Assembly: GCA_024760905.1 (NCBI GenBank)
Contig: CM045733.1
Span: 32,248,501 to 32,312,500 of the forward strand
Origin: Plotosus lineatus
Taxonomy: Eukaryota > Chordata > Actinopteri > Siluriformes > Plotosidae
Reading direction: 5' to 3'
Length of the DNA stretch: 64,000 bases
The notes under the pieces were generated by a model. That model made no database searches, was not told the origin of the DNA, and saw only the letters and a list, made by a program, of their open reading frames with translations. Of this stretch, positions 32,745 to 44,029 are shown piece after piece. Positions within the stretch are counted from its first letter, which is position 1, and each line of letters starts with the position of its first letter. The translations under genes were made by a program, and so were the position numbers.

Positions 32745-34575
32745 AGTAGCCTCATCAGTGTTTGTCGTGATGGTAACCCCCAAACCTGTGGTGTATGTCT
32801 GCAGTTAAGGGGGCTGTCCAACTGAAAAAGGAGGCCTATCAGGTCTTATTGGCCTGTGAGACTCCCAAGGCAGCGGACAGCTACATGTGCTGCAACCCTA
32901 GCTGTCACCCATGCAAAATCTCGGGCGTGGGAGCAGTTCAGTGAGTGTCTGGAGAGCGATTATCGATTGGTCTCGAAAAGTTTCTGGACCACCATCCGAT
33001 GTTTCAGGAGGGGAAAGCAGTTCTTCACAAATACTGTTTACAGTGGAAGTGGGAAGCTGCTCATCTCAGCTGGGGATGTCGTGGGGAGGTGGAAGGAATA
33101 CTCAATCTCACCATCCTCCCTGGAGGAGAAAGACCCTGGGGGTTTGGGTGGGAGTCTGCCCATCACTGGAGCTGGGTTACTGAGGTAGTCAAAAAGTTCC
33201 TCGGTAGTCGGGCTCTGGAAGTAGATGAGATCCGCCATGAATATCTCAGGGCTCTGGATGTTGTAGGACTGTCTTGGTTGACAAGACTCTGCAACATCAC
33301 ATGGTAATCAAGGGTGTACCTCTGGATTGGCAAACCGGGGTGATAGTTCCTATTTTTAAAAAGGGGGACCAGAGCGTGTGTTCCAATTATTGTGGAATCA
33401 CACTTCTCACCCAACCCAGAAAAGTCGATGCAGAGGTACGAGAGAGGAGGCTCTGACAGTTGCACCTCGGATTCAGGAGGAACAATGTGGTTTTTATCCT
33501 GGCCATGGCACTCGCTACCAAGTATATATACTCCACAATCTTGGAGGGGACATGGGAGTTTGCCCAATCTCTCCACGTGTGTTTTGTGCCCTTGGAGAAA
33601 GCTTTCGACCATGTTCCTTGGGTTATCTTATGGTGCATGCGCTGGGAGTACAGTATTCCAGACCCTTTGCTAAGCACCATTCGGTCACTGTATCACCAAA
33701 GCCAAAGCTTGGTCCGCATCGGGAACAACAGGTCAAATTCATTTCTGGTGATTGGAGTCCGCTAAGGCTTTCCTTTGTCACTGATTCTGCAGCCAAGGCA
33801 TTGAGGGGTTCTGGTAGGGTGGCCATTGGTTCTTGTCTCTGATTTTTGGTCTCATCAATCCGGGACCTCCGGCTCACAATAGAGCGATTCGCAGTTGAGT
33901 GCAAAGTGGCCAGGATGAGAATCACACCTCCAAGTCTGAGGCCATGGTTCTCAGTTGGAAAAGGGTGGAATGCACCCTCTGGGTAAGGAATGAGGCCCTG
34001 CCCCAAGTGGAGGAGTTCAAGTATCTTGGGGGCCTTATTTACTAGTGAGGGAAGGATGGAGCGGGTGATCGACAAGCAGATCACTGCAGCCTCTGCTGAA
34101 AAGTGGAGCTTGTACCAGTCCAGTGTAGTGAAGAGGGAGTTGAGCCACAAGGCAAAGCTCTCAATTTACCAGTCGATCTATGTTCCAACCTTCACCTACA
34201 GTCACAAGCTTTGGGACTGGAAAGATTGTGGAAATGAGCTTCCTTCACTGGGTGGCAGGGCTCTCCCTTAAAAATAAGGTGAAAATCTCAACCATCTGCA
34301 TTGAGAGGAGCCAGTTGAGGTGGCTCAAGCATCTGGTTAGAATGCCTCCCAAACACTTCCCTGGTGTGGTGTTTCGGGCATGTCCGACCAGGAAGAGACC
34401 CTGGGGTCGACCAAGAACATGGTGAAGAGATTATGTTTTTCAGGTGGTCTTGGAATGCGTCAGTGTCTCCCCCTTAAGACCTGAAGGAAGTGAATGGGGA
34501 GAGGGATTTCTGGACCTCACTGCTTAGGCTGCTGCCCCCGAGACCCAACCTCGGATTAAGAGAAGGAAGATGATG
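32745..34575 (+). mobile_element. LINE-J, 3' half, 5' truncated
   Basis: It starts in the linker after the endonuclease (TGATGGTAACCCCCAAACCT), continues through the reverse transcriptase and C-terminal domain, and ends GCTGCTGCCCCCGAGACCCA, then GGATTAAGAGAAGGAAGATG and an (ATG)-rich tail. This is a non-LTR retrotransposon family common in fish, different from LINE-R; I do not assign its clade. The overlapping 5' half of another copy of the same family lies on the minus strand at 55083-56150. Confidence 0.82.
32800..34550 (+). pseudogene. LINE-J reverse transcriptase, broken
   Basis: Fragments in order across three frames are AVQLKKEAYQVLLAC, then SRAWEQFSE, KFLDHHPMFQEGKAV and VVGRWKEYS. 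The fingers region follows as LDVVGLSWLTRLCNITW, VPLDWQTGVIVPIFKKGD and IQEEQCGFYPGHGTR. Then come EKAFDHVPWVILWCMRWEYS, IRSLYHQSQSLVRIG, SKSEAMVLSW, EEFKYLGGLFTSEGRMERVI, VVKRELSHKAKLSIYQSIYV, and finally RSQLRWLKHLVRMPPKHFPG with ACPTRKRPWGRPRT. The F-A-D-D catalytic block expected near 33810-33850 is deleted: sequence passes from the RQGCP-like region almost straight to SSIRDLRLTIERFAVEC. The copy cannot encode active RT. Confidence 0.8.
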
Positions 34576-35035
34576 ATTATGATGACAGTATCTGTACATC
34601 CATGCTCATATCATCTCATGACACAAATGTGGTTTACAAAGGATGATGGCTCAAGGTCTCGATTTTGGTCTCTGGGGCACCTTAAGCATTTGATTACAAA
34701 ATATTTCAAATTGAATTTTCAAAAGGATTTTAAAGACTAACCTTTTTCCAAAAGATATTTTGTTTGCATTTGAGATACCCTATGTGGAAAATATCTGTGT
34801 GACATAATGATGGATGTGTATACACTATATCTAGAAGGTCATACAGTACAGTTATCCAACCTATGGAAAATCAGGTGCATGCAGTACAATATTCTCTAAA
34901 GAATAGGGGTCGGTTACTAATGGGTTTTATAAATATAATGTAAACATAATGTAGGGCAAATGATGAGTCTTTTGTGGGTTTAACTGTAATAATGGTAAAG
35001 CAAGACACGCATGCACATGCACGTACACACACACG
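34576..35035. other. Unassigned DNA
   Basis: AT-rich; no recognised element. Confidence 0.4.
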
Positions 35036-35036
35036 T

Positions 35037-35089
<53 letters not shown>
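35036..35089. repeat. (CA)n microsatellite
   Basis: About 26 CA units, with a degenerate CA/CG-rich lead-in from 35003. Confidence 0.95.
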
Positions 35090-35092
<3 letters not shown>

Positions 35093-35450
35093 TCTTGACC
35101 CTGCAACTTTGGTCTAAACATGAAACATACAGACTACATTCCCCTTTTTTGTGACTCTGACAACATGAAATGTGCAAATCATGCAAATACATGATCCTTA
35201 GAAAATAAAACACGAAAGCAGCTGGTTCGAATGAGGACATTTGTCCTAATGGTTATTAATTGTGTTTTTCAAAGGCATCCAGAAAATCATCAAACTATGG
35301 GAACATGATCCATCCAGCAAAACTTCTGGGCTTGTGTTCTCAAAAATACTATCTGTGTGTGTCTGTTTGTATGTCTGTCTGTTTCTCTGATTTATTTTTT
35401 TTTGCTGCTAACCACATCTTACCTGCCTTTGTGTGTCTTGTGTCCCCAAT
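35090..35450. other. Unassigned DNA
   Basis: Nothing recognised. Confidence 0.35.
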
Positions 35451-35640
35451 CCAACTAGCTGGGTTATCAAAGACAAGCCATGTATCTGTGGTAAGAGGTA
35501 TGTAAATAGTCCGGTGAGCAGTCCATGCTGTACCCAGCCCTGGCTTGGCTGAGATGAGTGCCAGACTCCACACGACCCTAATTGGGATTTAGGATAAGCG
35601 GTTCATAAAATGAATGAATGAATGAATAAAATGAATAAAT
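35451..35640 (+). mobile_element. Chimeric SINE: SINE-B centre with SINE-A tail
   Basis: AACTAGCTGGGTTATCAAAG and GGTAAGAGGTATGTAAA are SINE-B centre. They are followed directly by GGTGAGCAGTCCATGCTGTA, then CTAATTGGGATTTAGGATAA and (GAAT)n, which are SINE-A tail. The rest of the SINE-B centre is deleted at the junction and the head is missing. Confidence 0.7.
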
Positions 35641-35678
35641 ACATAGTGGTGTAGATTCCAAAATGTTATTCATATATA

Positions 35679-36740
35679 CAGTTGTTTTCAAAATAATAGC
35701 AGTGTTTTTAAAAAAAAAAAAAAAAACAGTGAATAAAGTTCAAAATCCTTGGAAGAGCTTTTATTTCCATACACACAAATGCATTGGGAACACGACACAT
35801 TCTCTACCAATGTAAAGCATAAAGAAAAATATATCAAATTTGTGTTATTTCATAAAGAAATAGAAGAAAAGTGAATATTAGACTGTTAAAAAATGGCAGT
35901 GTCTGCATTCTTCTTTATAAACTCAAACATTCACTGTATAAAGTGAAAAATGATGTAAGATTTTTCTTCATTTGAATCACTGAAGTAATATTTAGTTGTA
36001 TAATTACTGTTTCTGAGAACTGCTGTACAACCGTGTTGCATTAAGTCAACTAACTTCAGGCACCTGTGAACAGGTATTTCAGCCCAGGATGATTGAACTA
36101 CATTCTACAGTTCTGTATTTCTTTGTTTTGTCTCAGAGACTGCATTTTTGATGTCACCCCACAAGTTTTCTATTGGTTTGGAGATTGGGCCACTTCTCCA
36201 TAAAGTCAATCTCCTTTGTCTGGAACTAAGATAACTAAGATGTTGCCTGTTTACTGGTGTGTTTGCGGTCATTGTCTTGTTGGAACACCCATTTCAAGGG
36301 CATTTCCTCTTCAGCATAAGGCAGCATGATCTCTTCAAGTGTTCTGATGTATTCAAACTAATTCATGATCCCTGGCATAATCCCAGGCATAAATAGGCCT
36401 GACACTGTCCTATGAGAAACATCCCCACATCATGATGCTTGCACCACCATGTTTCACTGTCTTCACAGTATACTGGAGCTTGAATTTAGTGTTTGGGGTC
36501 ATTTAGGGGGGCCACTAGACCCAAAAAGAACAATCTTACTTTCATCAGTCCACAAAATGTTGCCCCATTTCTCTTTAGGCCAGTCAATGTGCTCTTTGAC
36601 AAATTGTAACTTCTTTAGCACGTCTTTTTTCAACAGTGGGACCGTGCGGGGGCTTCTTGCCGATAACGTGGCTTCACATAGGCGTCTTCTAATTGTCCTG
36701 GTAGTCGCCAACTACCCAAGCCTTCCCATTTTACCAAATG
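35679..36740 (-). mobile_element. Tc1-like transposon, truncated
   Basis: The left end is CAGTTGTTTTCAAAATAATA after TA (35677-35678), continuing GCAGTGTTTTTAAAA. This is a known type of fish Tc1 terminus. The transposase lies on the minus strand. The opposite inverted repeat and the N-terminal DNA-binding exon are missing, so the element ends somewhere near 36740. Confidence 0.85.
36115..36711 (-). pseudogene. Tc1-like transposase, C-terminal two thirds
   Basis: Reading the minus strand from 36711: [20 protein letters not shown], then [20 protein letters not shown], then [20 protein letters not shown], with the first catalytic D. Further on, in another frame, come a catalytic-region stretch and KPIENLWGDIKNAVSETKQ (near 36125-36185), where the third catalytic residue, glutamate, is intact. 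Frameshifts and stops lie between the two blocks. This is a different Tc1 family from the element at 1549-7358. Confidence 0.8.
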
Positions 36741-36941
36741 AATTAGATGATAGATTGTGATTTCAAAAAAAACTTTGGAAAGGCCTGCTTATTTATTTTA
36801 CCTGCTTACAGGTCAGGAAATTCTCCCTCCTCTTTGGCTTTGCTCAAGACATTGTACGTACTAGATTGGTATTTGACCCAGATTTGGAATCCAGCGCTCT
36901 CATACAGTCTACTCTAGGAGCCATTATTTCCTAAAGTGCTT
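36741..36941. other. Unassigned DNA
   Basis: May contain residual Tc1 sequence; nothing definite. Confidence 0.3.
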
Positions 36942-36953
36942 GTCATTGGAATT

Positions 36954-37301
36954 CAGTTCAATTCATTTTCTGTAACTGCTTAATCCTAATTAGGGTCGCG
37001 GGGAGGCTGGCGCCCATCCCAGCTGACTCCAGGCGAGGGCAGAGTACACCCTGGACAGCTCACCAGGCCATCGCAGGGCAGAAACATGCTGATGGCTTTG
37101 CAGCCTACGATTGTCAAAAGTCAGCAATGATTCTTTTACATGCATCACACCATGGACAGTGAGAGACATAGCCGGCCTTTGATAACCCAGTTAGCTGCAC
37201 TGGGGGGGGGACAGCAACAACCTGTGGTGAGTGGGGCTTGAACCCCCAACCTTAGGATCAGTGATTCAGCACCTATACCACTAGGCCACCACTGTCTGTC
37301 A
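36954..37301 (-). mobile_element. Chimeric SINE: SINE-B head and centre with SINE-A tail
   Basis: In minus sense the head (to 37301) has GTGGTGGCCTAGTGGTATAG and GGGGGTTCAAGCCCCACT. The centre continues to CATCAGCATGTTTCTG and then switches to CCCTGCGATGGCCTGGTGAG and the full SINE-A tail. The flanks GTCATTGGAATT (36942-36953) and GTCCTTGGAATT (37302-37313) are a 12-bp duplication with one mismatch, so the chimera inserted as a unit. Confidence 0.85.
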
Positions 37302-37463
37302 GTCCTTGGAATTATGAAACCAAAAAAAATTCATGGCTCAACATAAAAACATTAAACCCCCAGCTTGGTAAACCAATGAACTTTGAAGACACTATATGGC
37401 AATGCATACCGAGGAGGTTTTGATTGTTGATATGCTGCTGAGAGGAAACTACAAAAAAAAAAA
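37302..37463 (-). repeat. Segment shared with the composite SINE at 26917-27326
   Basis: GGAATTATGAAACC through GGTAAACCAATGAACTTTGA and CATACCGAGGAGGTTTTGA to an A-run (37452-37462) is closely similar to about 27022-27190. At both places it lies upstream (5') of a SINE-B/A chimera in the minus orientation. Confidence 0.8.
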
Positions 37464-37711
37464 GTAAATGATGGATAAATACTTTAAGCTTGAAGTGAAT
37501 ACATTGTCTTGAGGTGATTCAGCAATAAGTGATGTTTTAGGCTTTGACTTGTCAAACTACTATTTACATTGAAGAGTTTGGCATTTAGTTTTCTTCCTGT
37601 ATGTGTTGTATAACTTACTGTGTTTTATGTTTACTTTGTTAGAGTAGAACACCCCAAAGCTCATTTAAAATTAAAATATCAATATTTATAATTAAATCTG
37701 TGTCCCTGGGC

Positions 37712-37970
37712 AGAATGGTGGCATAGTTGTTAGCATGTTCACCTCACAGGAAGAAGGTCCTGGGCTCGAGTCCCAGTTTCCTCCCAGTCCAAAGGCATGC
37801 ATATTAGGCTAATTGGCAGTTCCAAATTGCTCCTAGATGTGAGTGTGAATGGTTGTGCCTGTATTGGACTTGTGATGTGGACTAGCGAGCCGTTCAGAGT
37901 ATACCCCTGCCTTGGCCGAGGGTTGGCTGAGATAGGCCCAGCGTGAATGTGAGTGAGAATAATTGTTTGT
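37712..37970 (+). mobile_element. SINE-A, decayed
   Basis: Head GGTGGCATAGTTGTTAGCAT, box B-like GGGCTCGAGTCCCAG, body TTAGGCTAATTGGCAGTTCC and part of the tail (GAGGGTTGGCTGAGATAGGC). The terminal CCTAATTAGGATTAAG is lost. Part of the body between box B and the shared-primer-like segment is deleted. Confidence 0.75.
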
Positions 37971-38165
37971 TTCTGAGTTAGTCATGCGATAGTCTGATGA
38001 CCTGTTCAAGGTGTTCTCCACCTCTTACTCTGGGATTGGCTCCAGATTGGTTCCAGACCCTGATGGATGTACATCTGTAAAGACATTATACATAATATTT
38101 TAATGTTATGCAGAATAAGAGTGTTACGTACAGTATTCATATTGTGCATTATCAGCTAAATAAGC

Positions 38166-38170
38166 TAATA

Positions 38171-38214
<44 letters not shown>
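38166..38214. repeat. (TA)n microsatellite
   Basis: About 24 TA units; the last TA serves as the flank of the next element. Confidence 0.9.
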
Positions 38215-38217
<3 letters not shown>

Positions 38218-38350
38218 TGGTACCCCACCTTACGAAATTGATACGTTCCAGAAATGGTTTCGTACCCTAATTTTTTCGTAAGCTGCCAATTTAAGAGCCA
38301 CTTCCAACACAGGCCATAACATTTGAATAATCTTTTAGAAAAAAAATAAT
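38215..38350. mobile_element. Tigger/mariner-type end fragment
   Basis: CAGTGGTACCCCACCTTACG after TA, then AAATTGATACGTTCCAGAAA and TTTCGTAAG. The CAGTGGTACC-CTTACGAA start is typical of Tigger-type ends. The element is cut off by the next SINE-A and the other end is not found. Confidence 0.6.
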
Positions 38351-38692
38351 TGGGCTGCACAGTTGTGTAGAGGTTAGCACATCTGCCTCACAGCAAGAAG
38401 GTCATGGGTTTGATTCCCAGCTCAGGTGTTTCTGTGTAGCGTTTGCAGCTTCTCCCCTTGGGTTTCCTTCAGGTACTCCAGTTTACTCCCATAGTCCAAA
38501 AACATGAACAGCCAATTAACCTACTGTGTGTGAGTGTGAGTGTAAATAGTTGTTAGAGTGTCAGCCCTGCAATGACCTGGTGAGCATTCCAGGGTGTACC
38601 CTGCCTTCACCCAGAGTTGGCTTAGATTGGCGCTAGCCTTCCCGTGACCGTAATTAGGATTAAGTGGTTCAGAAAATTTATGAAAAAAAGAA
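38351..38692 (+). mobile_element. SINE-A, full length
   Basis: Head GGGCTGCACAGTTGTGTAGA, TTAGCACATCTGCCTCACAG, box B GGGTTTGATTCCCAG, full body, and tail CGTAATTAGGATTAAGTGGT. Flanking A-runs (GAAAAAAAATAATTG, GAAAAAAAGAATTG) may be an imperfect target duplication. Confidence 0.85.
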
Positions 38693-38830
38693 TTGTGTCT
38701 TTGTTTTTAAAAGTTTTCTGTGGTTACAGTTTACATTTAGGTATTGGCATAGAGTTAATTCGCTCAATTAACAGTTGTGTCAATGTCAGTGGATAGACCT
38801 TATAAGGATAGCAAAAAAAAAAAAAAATTT

Positions 38831-38831
<1 letters not shown>

Positions 38832-38875
<44 letters not shown>

Positions 38876-38944
38876 CTGTGTGTGCAGTAGGAGTATCTGC
38901 ACCCTGTTACACATTGATAAATATTACTTATTCTGAACACATCG

Positions 38945-39005
<61 letters not shown>
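38832..39005. repeat. Inverted pair of (TG)n and (CA)n arrays
   Basis: (TG)n at about 38834-38874 and (CA)n at about 38946-39005 face each other across about 70 bp. Confidence 0.9.
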
Positions 39006-39009
<4 letters not shown>

Positions 39010-39108
39010 TGACTTGTGTTTAATAATACAATCCTGAGGCATTTGTCCCAAAATTCACTAACAGCTCCATTAAAAAGCCATATCCAAGCATTAAAACAAA
39101 CACACACA

Positions 39109-39292
39109 CACTCTCTCTCTCTATCTCTCTCTGTCTCTCTCTCATTTCTCAGTTATTCTCTCAGGATTAGTCCATACCTCTCTCGGTCTCAATCACCAGT
39201 GTGGATGCAGGATTGAGTGCATGGGAAGTGTGCAGCAGTCCTCCTCCTCTTTCTCCTCCTCCTTCTTTCTTTCCTCCCTCTCTCTCCCTCTC

Positions 39293-39328
<36 letters not shown>

Positions 39329-39330
39329 GC
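39109..39330. repeat. CT-rich tracts
   Basis: (CT)n at about 39111-39148 and a longer C/T tract at 39241-39330 with (TC)n. Pyrimidine tracts like this occur in promoters and near splice acceptors but are also common microsatellites. Confidence 0.85.
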
Positions 39331-39492
39331 TACTTGTTTACTCTGTTTGTCCCACATGCTCCTAACTGGTTTTTACTTCACAGCTGTTTCAGCAGTAGAA
39401 CGTGAGTGCGCGTGTAGAGCAGTGGACTGTCTCTAGCTGGGCTGAGTGAAGACATTCAATATGCTCCAGGAGGCAGCATATTCCAGTCATGG
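39331..39492 (+). other. Possible 5' untranslated exon ending in a splice donor
   Basis: This non-repetitive stretch follows a pyrimidine-rich tract and ends CCAGTCATGG|GTAAGAG, a strong donor match directly after an ATGG in good initiation context. It has no obvious repeat content, unlike its surroundings. I see no TATA box and no conserved protein. It could be a first exon joined to the candidate exon at 59511 or to something outside the window, or pure chance. Confidence 0.2.
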
Positions 39493-39519
39493 GTAAGAGC
39501 ATATTTCTGCTTTTAATTA

Positions 39520-39520
<1 letters not shown>

Positions 39521-39565
<45 letters not shown>
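39521..39565. repeat. (AAT)n microsatellite
   Basis: Fifteen trinucleotide units. Confidence 0.95.
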
Positions 39566-39571
<6 letters not shown>

Positions 39572-40652
39572 ATTAAATTATTGCATTATTTGGAATGTTG
39601 TTGGCATGAAACATCCTTTGATCTGCTTTAGAATCAGTTTGTTGGATTCTTTGGTCACTTCTAATCCATACACTGGCATAACTACACAAAGATTAAGTTT
39701 CCAGCCTTTATTATTGAATGTTCTACTCTGTAGTACACATTGAAGCATATGTTAACGAAGCATTGTGGCTTCTAAGGTACAGTAAGGGTGTGTTTAATTT
39801 TACATATAGACAGTATTGCAGACATGGGAATTTGCATGCTGTTAGTGTGTCTGGGTGTGATTTCTTTTCTGGGGATGGATTGGCGTACTGGCAAATTAAT
39901 ATCACCAGGAGTATGAATAGACAGAGCCTTGAGAGTCTATTGGGTGAAGACTCCTGACTTTCAAGTGTCTGTTTCAGGTAGAGGGGAAATGTTCAAATTT
40001 ATCAATGTGTGTCCACATGATAAAGAATCATCCACTCATAGAAGAGATACCTGGAACACAGCAGGCACACATAAATAATTATGCCTGTCTGAAACCCTGT
40101 AACTTCAATTTAGTGAATATGAAATCTATTATGTAGCGGGCAATGAACCTGACAAGATACTCAGATGAACAAAATTAGCTCTGAAAAAATTTTTAAAGTT
40201 GCTTTTGTTCCGTGCGAATAAAGAATTTTAAATCCATGCTTCTGATCTGAGTGTGGCTGGCAAATTCAGTTGAATTTCTGTTTGATCCCAGTTTAATCAG
40301 CGCCTCTAATGAATCTCTGTATTCAGCGAAGACGAAAGATCCAGTCTGATGAAAGAGACCTTCCAGATTGTATGGCAGAGCCTGTTGTTTGTCTGTGTTT
40401 TAATGTGCAAATGAGAACAGAAAAGCCTTCTGAACCAACACCACATGACAATGACTACTGTATAGTCTCTATCTCTCATCTGATACTCACAAGAGCTCAT
40501 CAATAAGATACTGCCATTTGGCTTTAAAGAATAAGGAAAGTCTTTGGTTGATGTTCAGTGATTATGATTCCACTTTTCGCTGGAAGATTGACTCTGCACT
40601 GTTCAAACCCAATTAGACACCAAAACCAATTATAATGTCAACATTATTATAT
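39566..40652. other. Unassigned DNA
   Basis: No recognised element; short frames only. Confidence 0.4.
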
Positions 40653-40850
40653 GCTCTGGTTTCCTCCTACAGCCCAAGGACATGCACATTTATGTCGACT
40701 GCCGACTCTAATTTCTCCATAGGTGTGAATGAGAGCATGAGTCAGTACCTGCCTCAATATTAGCCTTGTGATAGTTTGGTGAGTTTTTTAGACCTTACCT
40801 CACACCCAGTGTCAGCTGGGATTGGTTCTAGCTCACCCATTACCTTCATG
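40653..40850 (+). mobile_element. SINE-A, 5' truncated
   Basis: CTGGTTTCCTCCTACAGCCC, AAGGACATGCACATTTATGT and GTGTCAGCTGGGATTGGTTC match SINE-A body and tail. It is diverged and without the terminal repeat. Confidence 0.65.
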
Positions 40851-40896
40851 AATAAGAGCTATATAGTTTTTGCATCTTTAGATAATTGGAAGATTT

Positions 40897-41238
40897 GGCA
40901 CCGGGTGGTCTAGTGGCATAGGGCGCAGGATCGCTGATCCTAAGGTTGGGGGATCGAGTCCCCATAGGGTTGTCATTGTCCCCCCAGTGCAGCTAACTGG
41001 GTTATCAAAGGCCGGCCATGTCTCTTACTGTCTATGGTGAGAGGCATGTAAAATAACCATTGCTGACTTTCGTAGAGAGTAGGCTGCAAAGCCGTCAGTG
41101 TGTTTCTGTCCCTTGTTAAAAGGGTTGTGACAGGAAGGGCATCCAATGTAAAAACCCATGCCAAATCAAACGTGTGAATCAGATGATTTACTGTGGCGAC
41201 CCCTGAGAAAGGGAAAAAGCTGAAAGGATAAAAGAAGA
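40897..41238 (+). mobile_element. SINE-B, full length, RTE-type tail
   Basis: Head GGGTGGTCTAGTGGCATAGG, box B-like GGGGATCGAGTCCCCA, centre intact, then GTGTTTCTGTCCCTTG, GTTGTGACAGGAAGGGCATC and TTTACTGTGGCGACCCCTGA. The flanks GAAGATTTGG and GAAGATTCGG suggest a 10-bp duplication with one mismatch. Confidence 0.85.
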
Positions 41239-41670
41239 TTCGGCTATTTGGATCTAAATTCTATTTTGTATCATGTGTTAGGAGTCAGATTTATGATCCT
41301 CACTAAACACTATAAATATTTTTAAAATGTTTGCTTGTACAGTATTATTACTTATAGTAGTGGTATTTATTACAGTAATTTGATCCATATGTATGGCATG
41401 TATTTTCTATTTCTTTAATTTAATTTACTCAGCCCAACATGGCCACACTGAAAAAAATCTCCAAAAATGGTGATCACTGTCCCTCTTGGATCTTATAACA
41501 ATTTGATTTGCATTAAATCCATTCTATATTTGTTGTCATGTTTATTAAAGCCCATCACATACAGTACATCAAATAATAGGTATACAGCAGATATATAGAG
41601 AGCCAGGGTATTCATTAAGTTTGAGAATAGAAGGAGGATATTGAGAAGTAGGGGATGGAAATTGTTTGAG
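41239..41670. other. Unassigned DNA
   Basis: AT-rich; nothing recognised. Confidence 0.4.
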
Positions 41671-41678
41671 GCAAGCAT

Positions 41679-41757
41679 GGGAAGGGTGTGGGAGGGGTGT
41701 GGGAGGGGTGTGGGAGGGGTGTCCCCTCCCACAGGGGGGTCTGGGGGGGGGGCACCC
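41679..41757. repeat. G-rich 11-bp tandem repeat with inverted partner
   Basis: Four near-identical GGGAGGGGTGT units are followed by CCCCTCCCAC and GGGGGGTCTGGGGGGGGG. The array can pair with its own 3' side and is rich in G-runs. Confidence 0.85.
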
Positions 41758-43143
41758 CTAGAAAAATTTTTTAAATTCATGTGCTCTGTGGTGCATTCTG
41801 GGCCCATATTTATGAGAAAATCAGACAAGCTAGAAGCAAATGAAACTAAAAGTTTATATTATAAAAAAATACTATTTGTTACAAGAATAGACTTACTTCT
41901 TAAAGGAAAGTACATAAAACTTCTTATTTGAAAAATCTAACAGTTACCTTACTAATATAGAACATTTGTGAATCAAACTGCTGCCCTAATCTGTCAAAAC
42001 TGTTTATGTAATATCATTTTAGGATTAATAAGATCAGGCTATTAGAATAAGATTAGGCGAGTTTAGTTGGGGACTAGTTTTCACTATTATCGCTCAGTGC
42101 AATCAAGAAATAATCTGTGTTCTGATATGACATAAAACTTTTTTACCTATTTCATGAGATACAGATTTTTCCGAAACTGTGGAATCATCAGTCTTGAGTC
42201 GCTTCCACGACGTATTTAATGTTGGTTATTTAGATCCACTTCGCTTCGGCACCATGCTTGTCGGTACGACTCACATCAGTTTGGACTATATCTTACCCGG
42301 GTTTGTACGACCTGTCACTAAATCTACACGGGAGCACAGGCAAATGGCGGCACATATATAAAAAGCGCTGCGCTTTTGAAGGAGGTAGCATAGTGCATCA
42401 TGGGACATCGGAAGTGAACCGATTGAGAAATTATCAAAGCAAGTGATCATGTTGTCAAGTACATAGCTTAACAAAGCCATGGAAATGTTTTTATTAAGGA
42501 CTATTATTATCTTATTAAATATTAGTATTTACTATTATACAATATAACTGGCTCTAGGCTAATAGTAGCCAGCGCTTCTGCCAGCCACCGGCACTTAATG
42601 AAAAGTATGAGAGCTATATAAATAGGAATATCAAGTAAGGGTTTTTTTGTTGTTGTTTTTTTCTCTCTTGCACCAATTGTGTTACTTTCGTATAAACATT
42701 GTCCAATTTGCCTACAGACCTGATCTGTTTTTTTCCATGACAGACTCATTTTGTGCATTCATTTAGGGTATCTGGAAGATACTCTTATCCAGAGTGACTT
42801 ACATTTATCATTCTAACACATCTAAGTAGTTGAGCATTAAGGGCAGTTCAAGAATTCTGGCATCAAGCATTCTTCAGCAAATGCCAGCTTGTTCCTGGGA
42901 GCAGTCAGGGTCATCATACTTGAAGAGGAAACTTTAAGAAGGAGAAAGTGCTGACTCCTCTCAAGGGCTCTTTCAGACAGAGTAAAAGAATCAGACAGGG
43001 ATTAAAGTACCCTGCACTTCTGCTGTATACTTTAAGACTTTTCAACTGCCTTCAAGCTCAATTTTCTCAAGCACATTTTTCACAGGATATATTTCCTAAG
43101 GCACAGACCTTTATGAAACATCGTCCGGACAGAATATCTGTAC
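41758..43143. other. Unassigned DNA
   Basis: GC content rises at 42180-42440 (TTCGGCACCATGCTTGTCGG and neighbours), unlike the flanks, but I recognise no element or protein there. An A-run lies at 43144-43167. Confidence 0.35.
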
Positions 43144-43167
43144 AAAAAAAAAAAAAAAAAAAAAAAA

Positions 43168-43705
43168 CCTCAGAATTAGGGCCCCAAATTTAGGCGACTA
43201 ATTTTAGGCATGGCATGTCATTACTCTTGGGTGATAAATGCATTTAGGAAGAGAACAAAAGCACTGGCGATTAATAGGAGTCATATCTCAGCCATCGTAT
43301 CAAAACAGCAGTGGTGATGGGCCACCAGGAAATAGAAAGCCATGACAAAAATACCTTTGTTTTAAACCTATTGACATGAAGAGATGAAAAAATATCAATA
43401 TGTGAGAGAAGGTTTTCCTCAAAGCAACCACACTTCTGCAGTCACTGGTGGAGTTTGAAGTTGTATAGGTGCAAACACAACCCCAGCTCAACAAGCATCA
43501 GAAAAGGTGCCACTTTCTAAGCCTGACCTTCTGTGAATATGTGATCAATGTAATATTCAGACTAGAGTTTGGGTCACTGTAGTGAAAAGCCAGCTGAATG
43601 TGAGGTACTTTTTTATGTGTGGTGCTTTAGGGTTAAGAATGCATCCATTTTTCACTTATTTCTATGAGTTGATGAGGTGAACAGTGGGTGAGAGGAAAGA
43701 AATTC

Positions 43706-43743
<38 letters not shown>

Positions 43744-44029
43744 TTGGAATTATACAGTCAATGATATTTCACATTTCATACACAATTTTCAGTGTCTCTC
43801 TCTCCAAGTGTCCTATCCTGAGATCAAATGATCATAGTGCACCCCAACTCTCTACAGCTCTTCATATGCTCCGCAACCTGATATTCAGCTTCTCAATCTA
43901 CCAGCCATTCTGGCAAGCTGTTTAAAGACAGGATCCTCCTTCTTCCGCTGATTTAAATTCCTTCTATCTTTTCCATTAAAAACCAAGATTTTTCCAACCA
44001 ACCTTTTCAAAGTACATGATCCAATTATG
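43168..44029. other. Unassigned DNA with (GA)n at 43711-43741
   Basis: Contains a 15-unit GA array. The last part may belong to the decayed LINE that follows. Confidence 0.4.
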
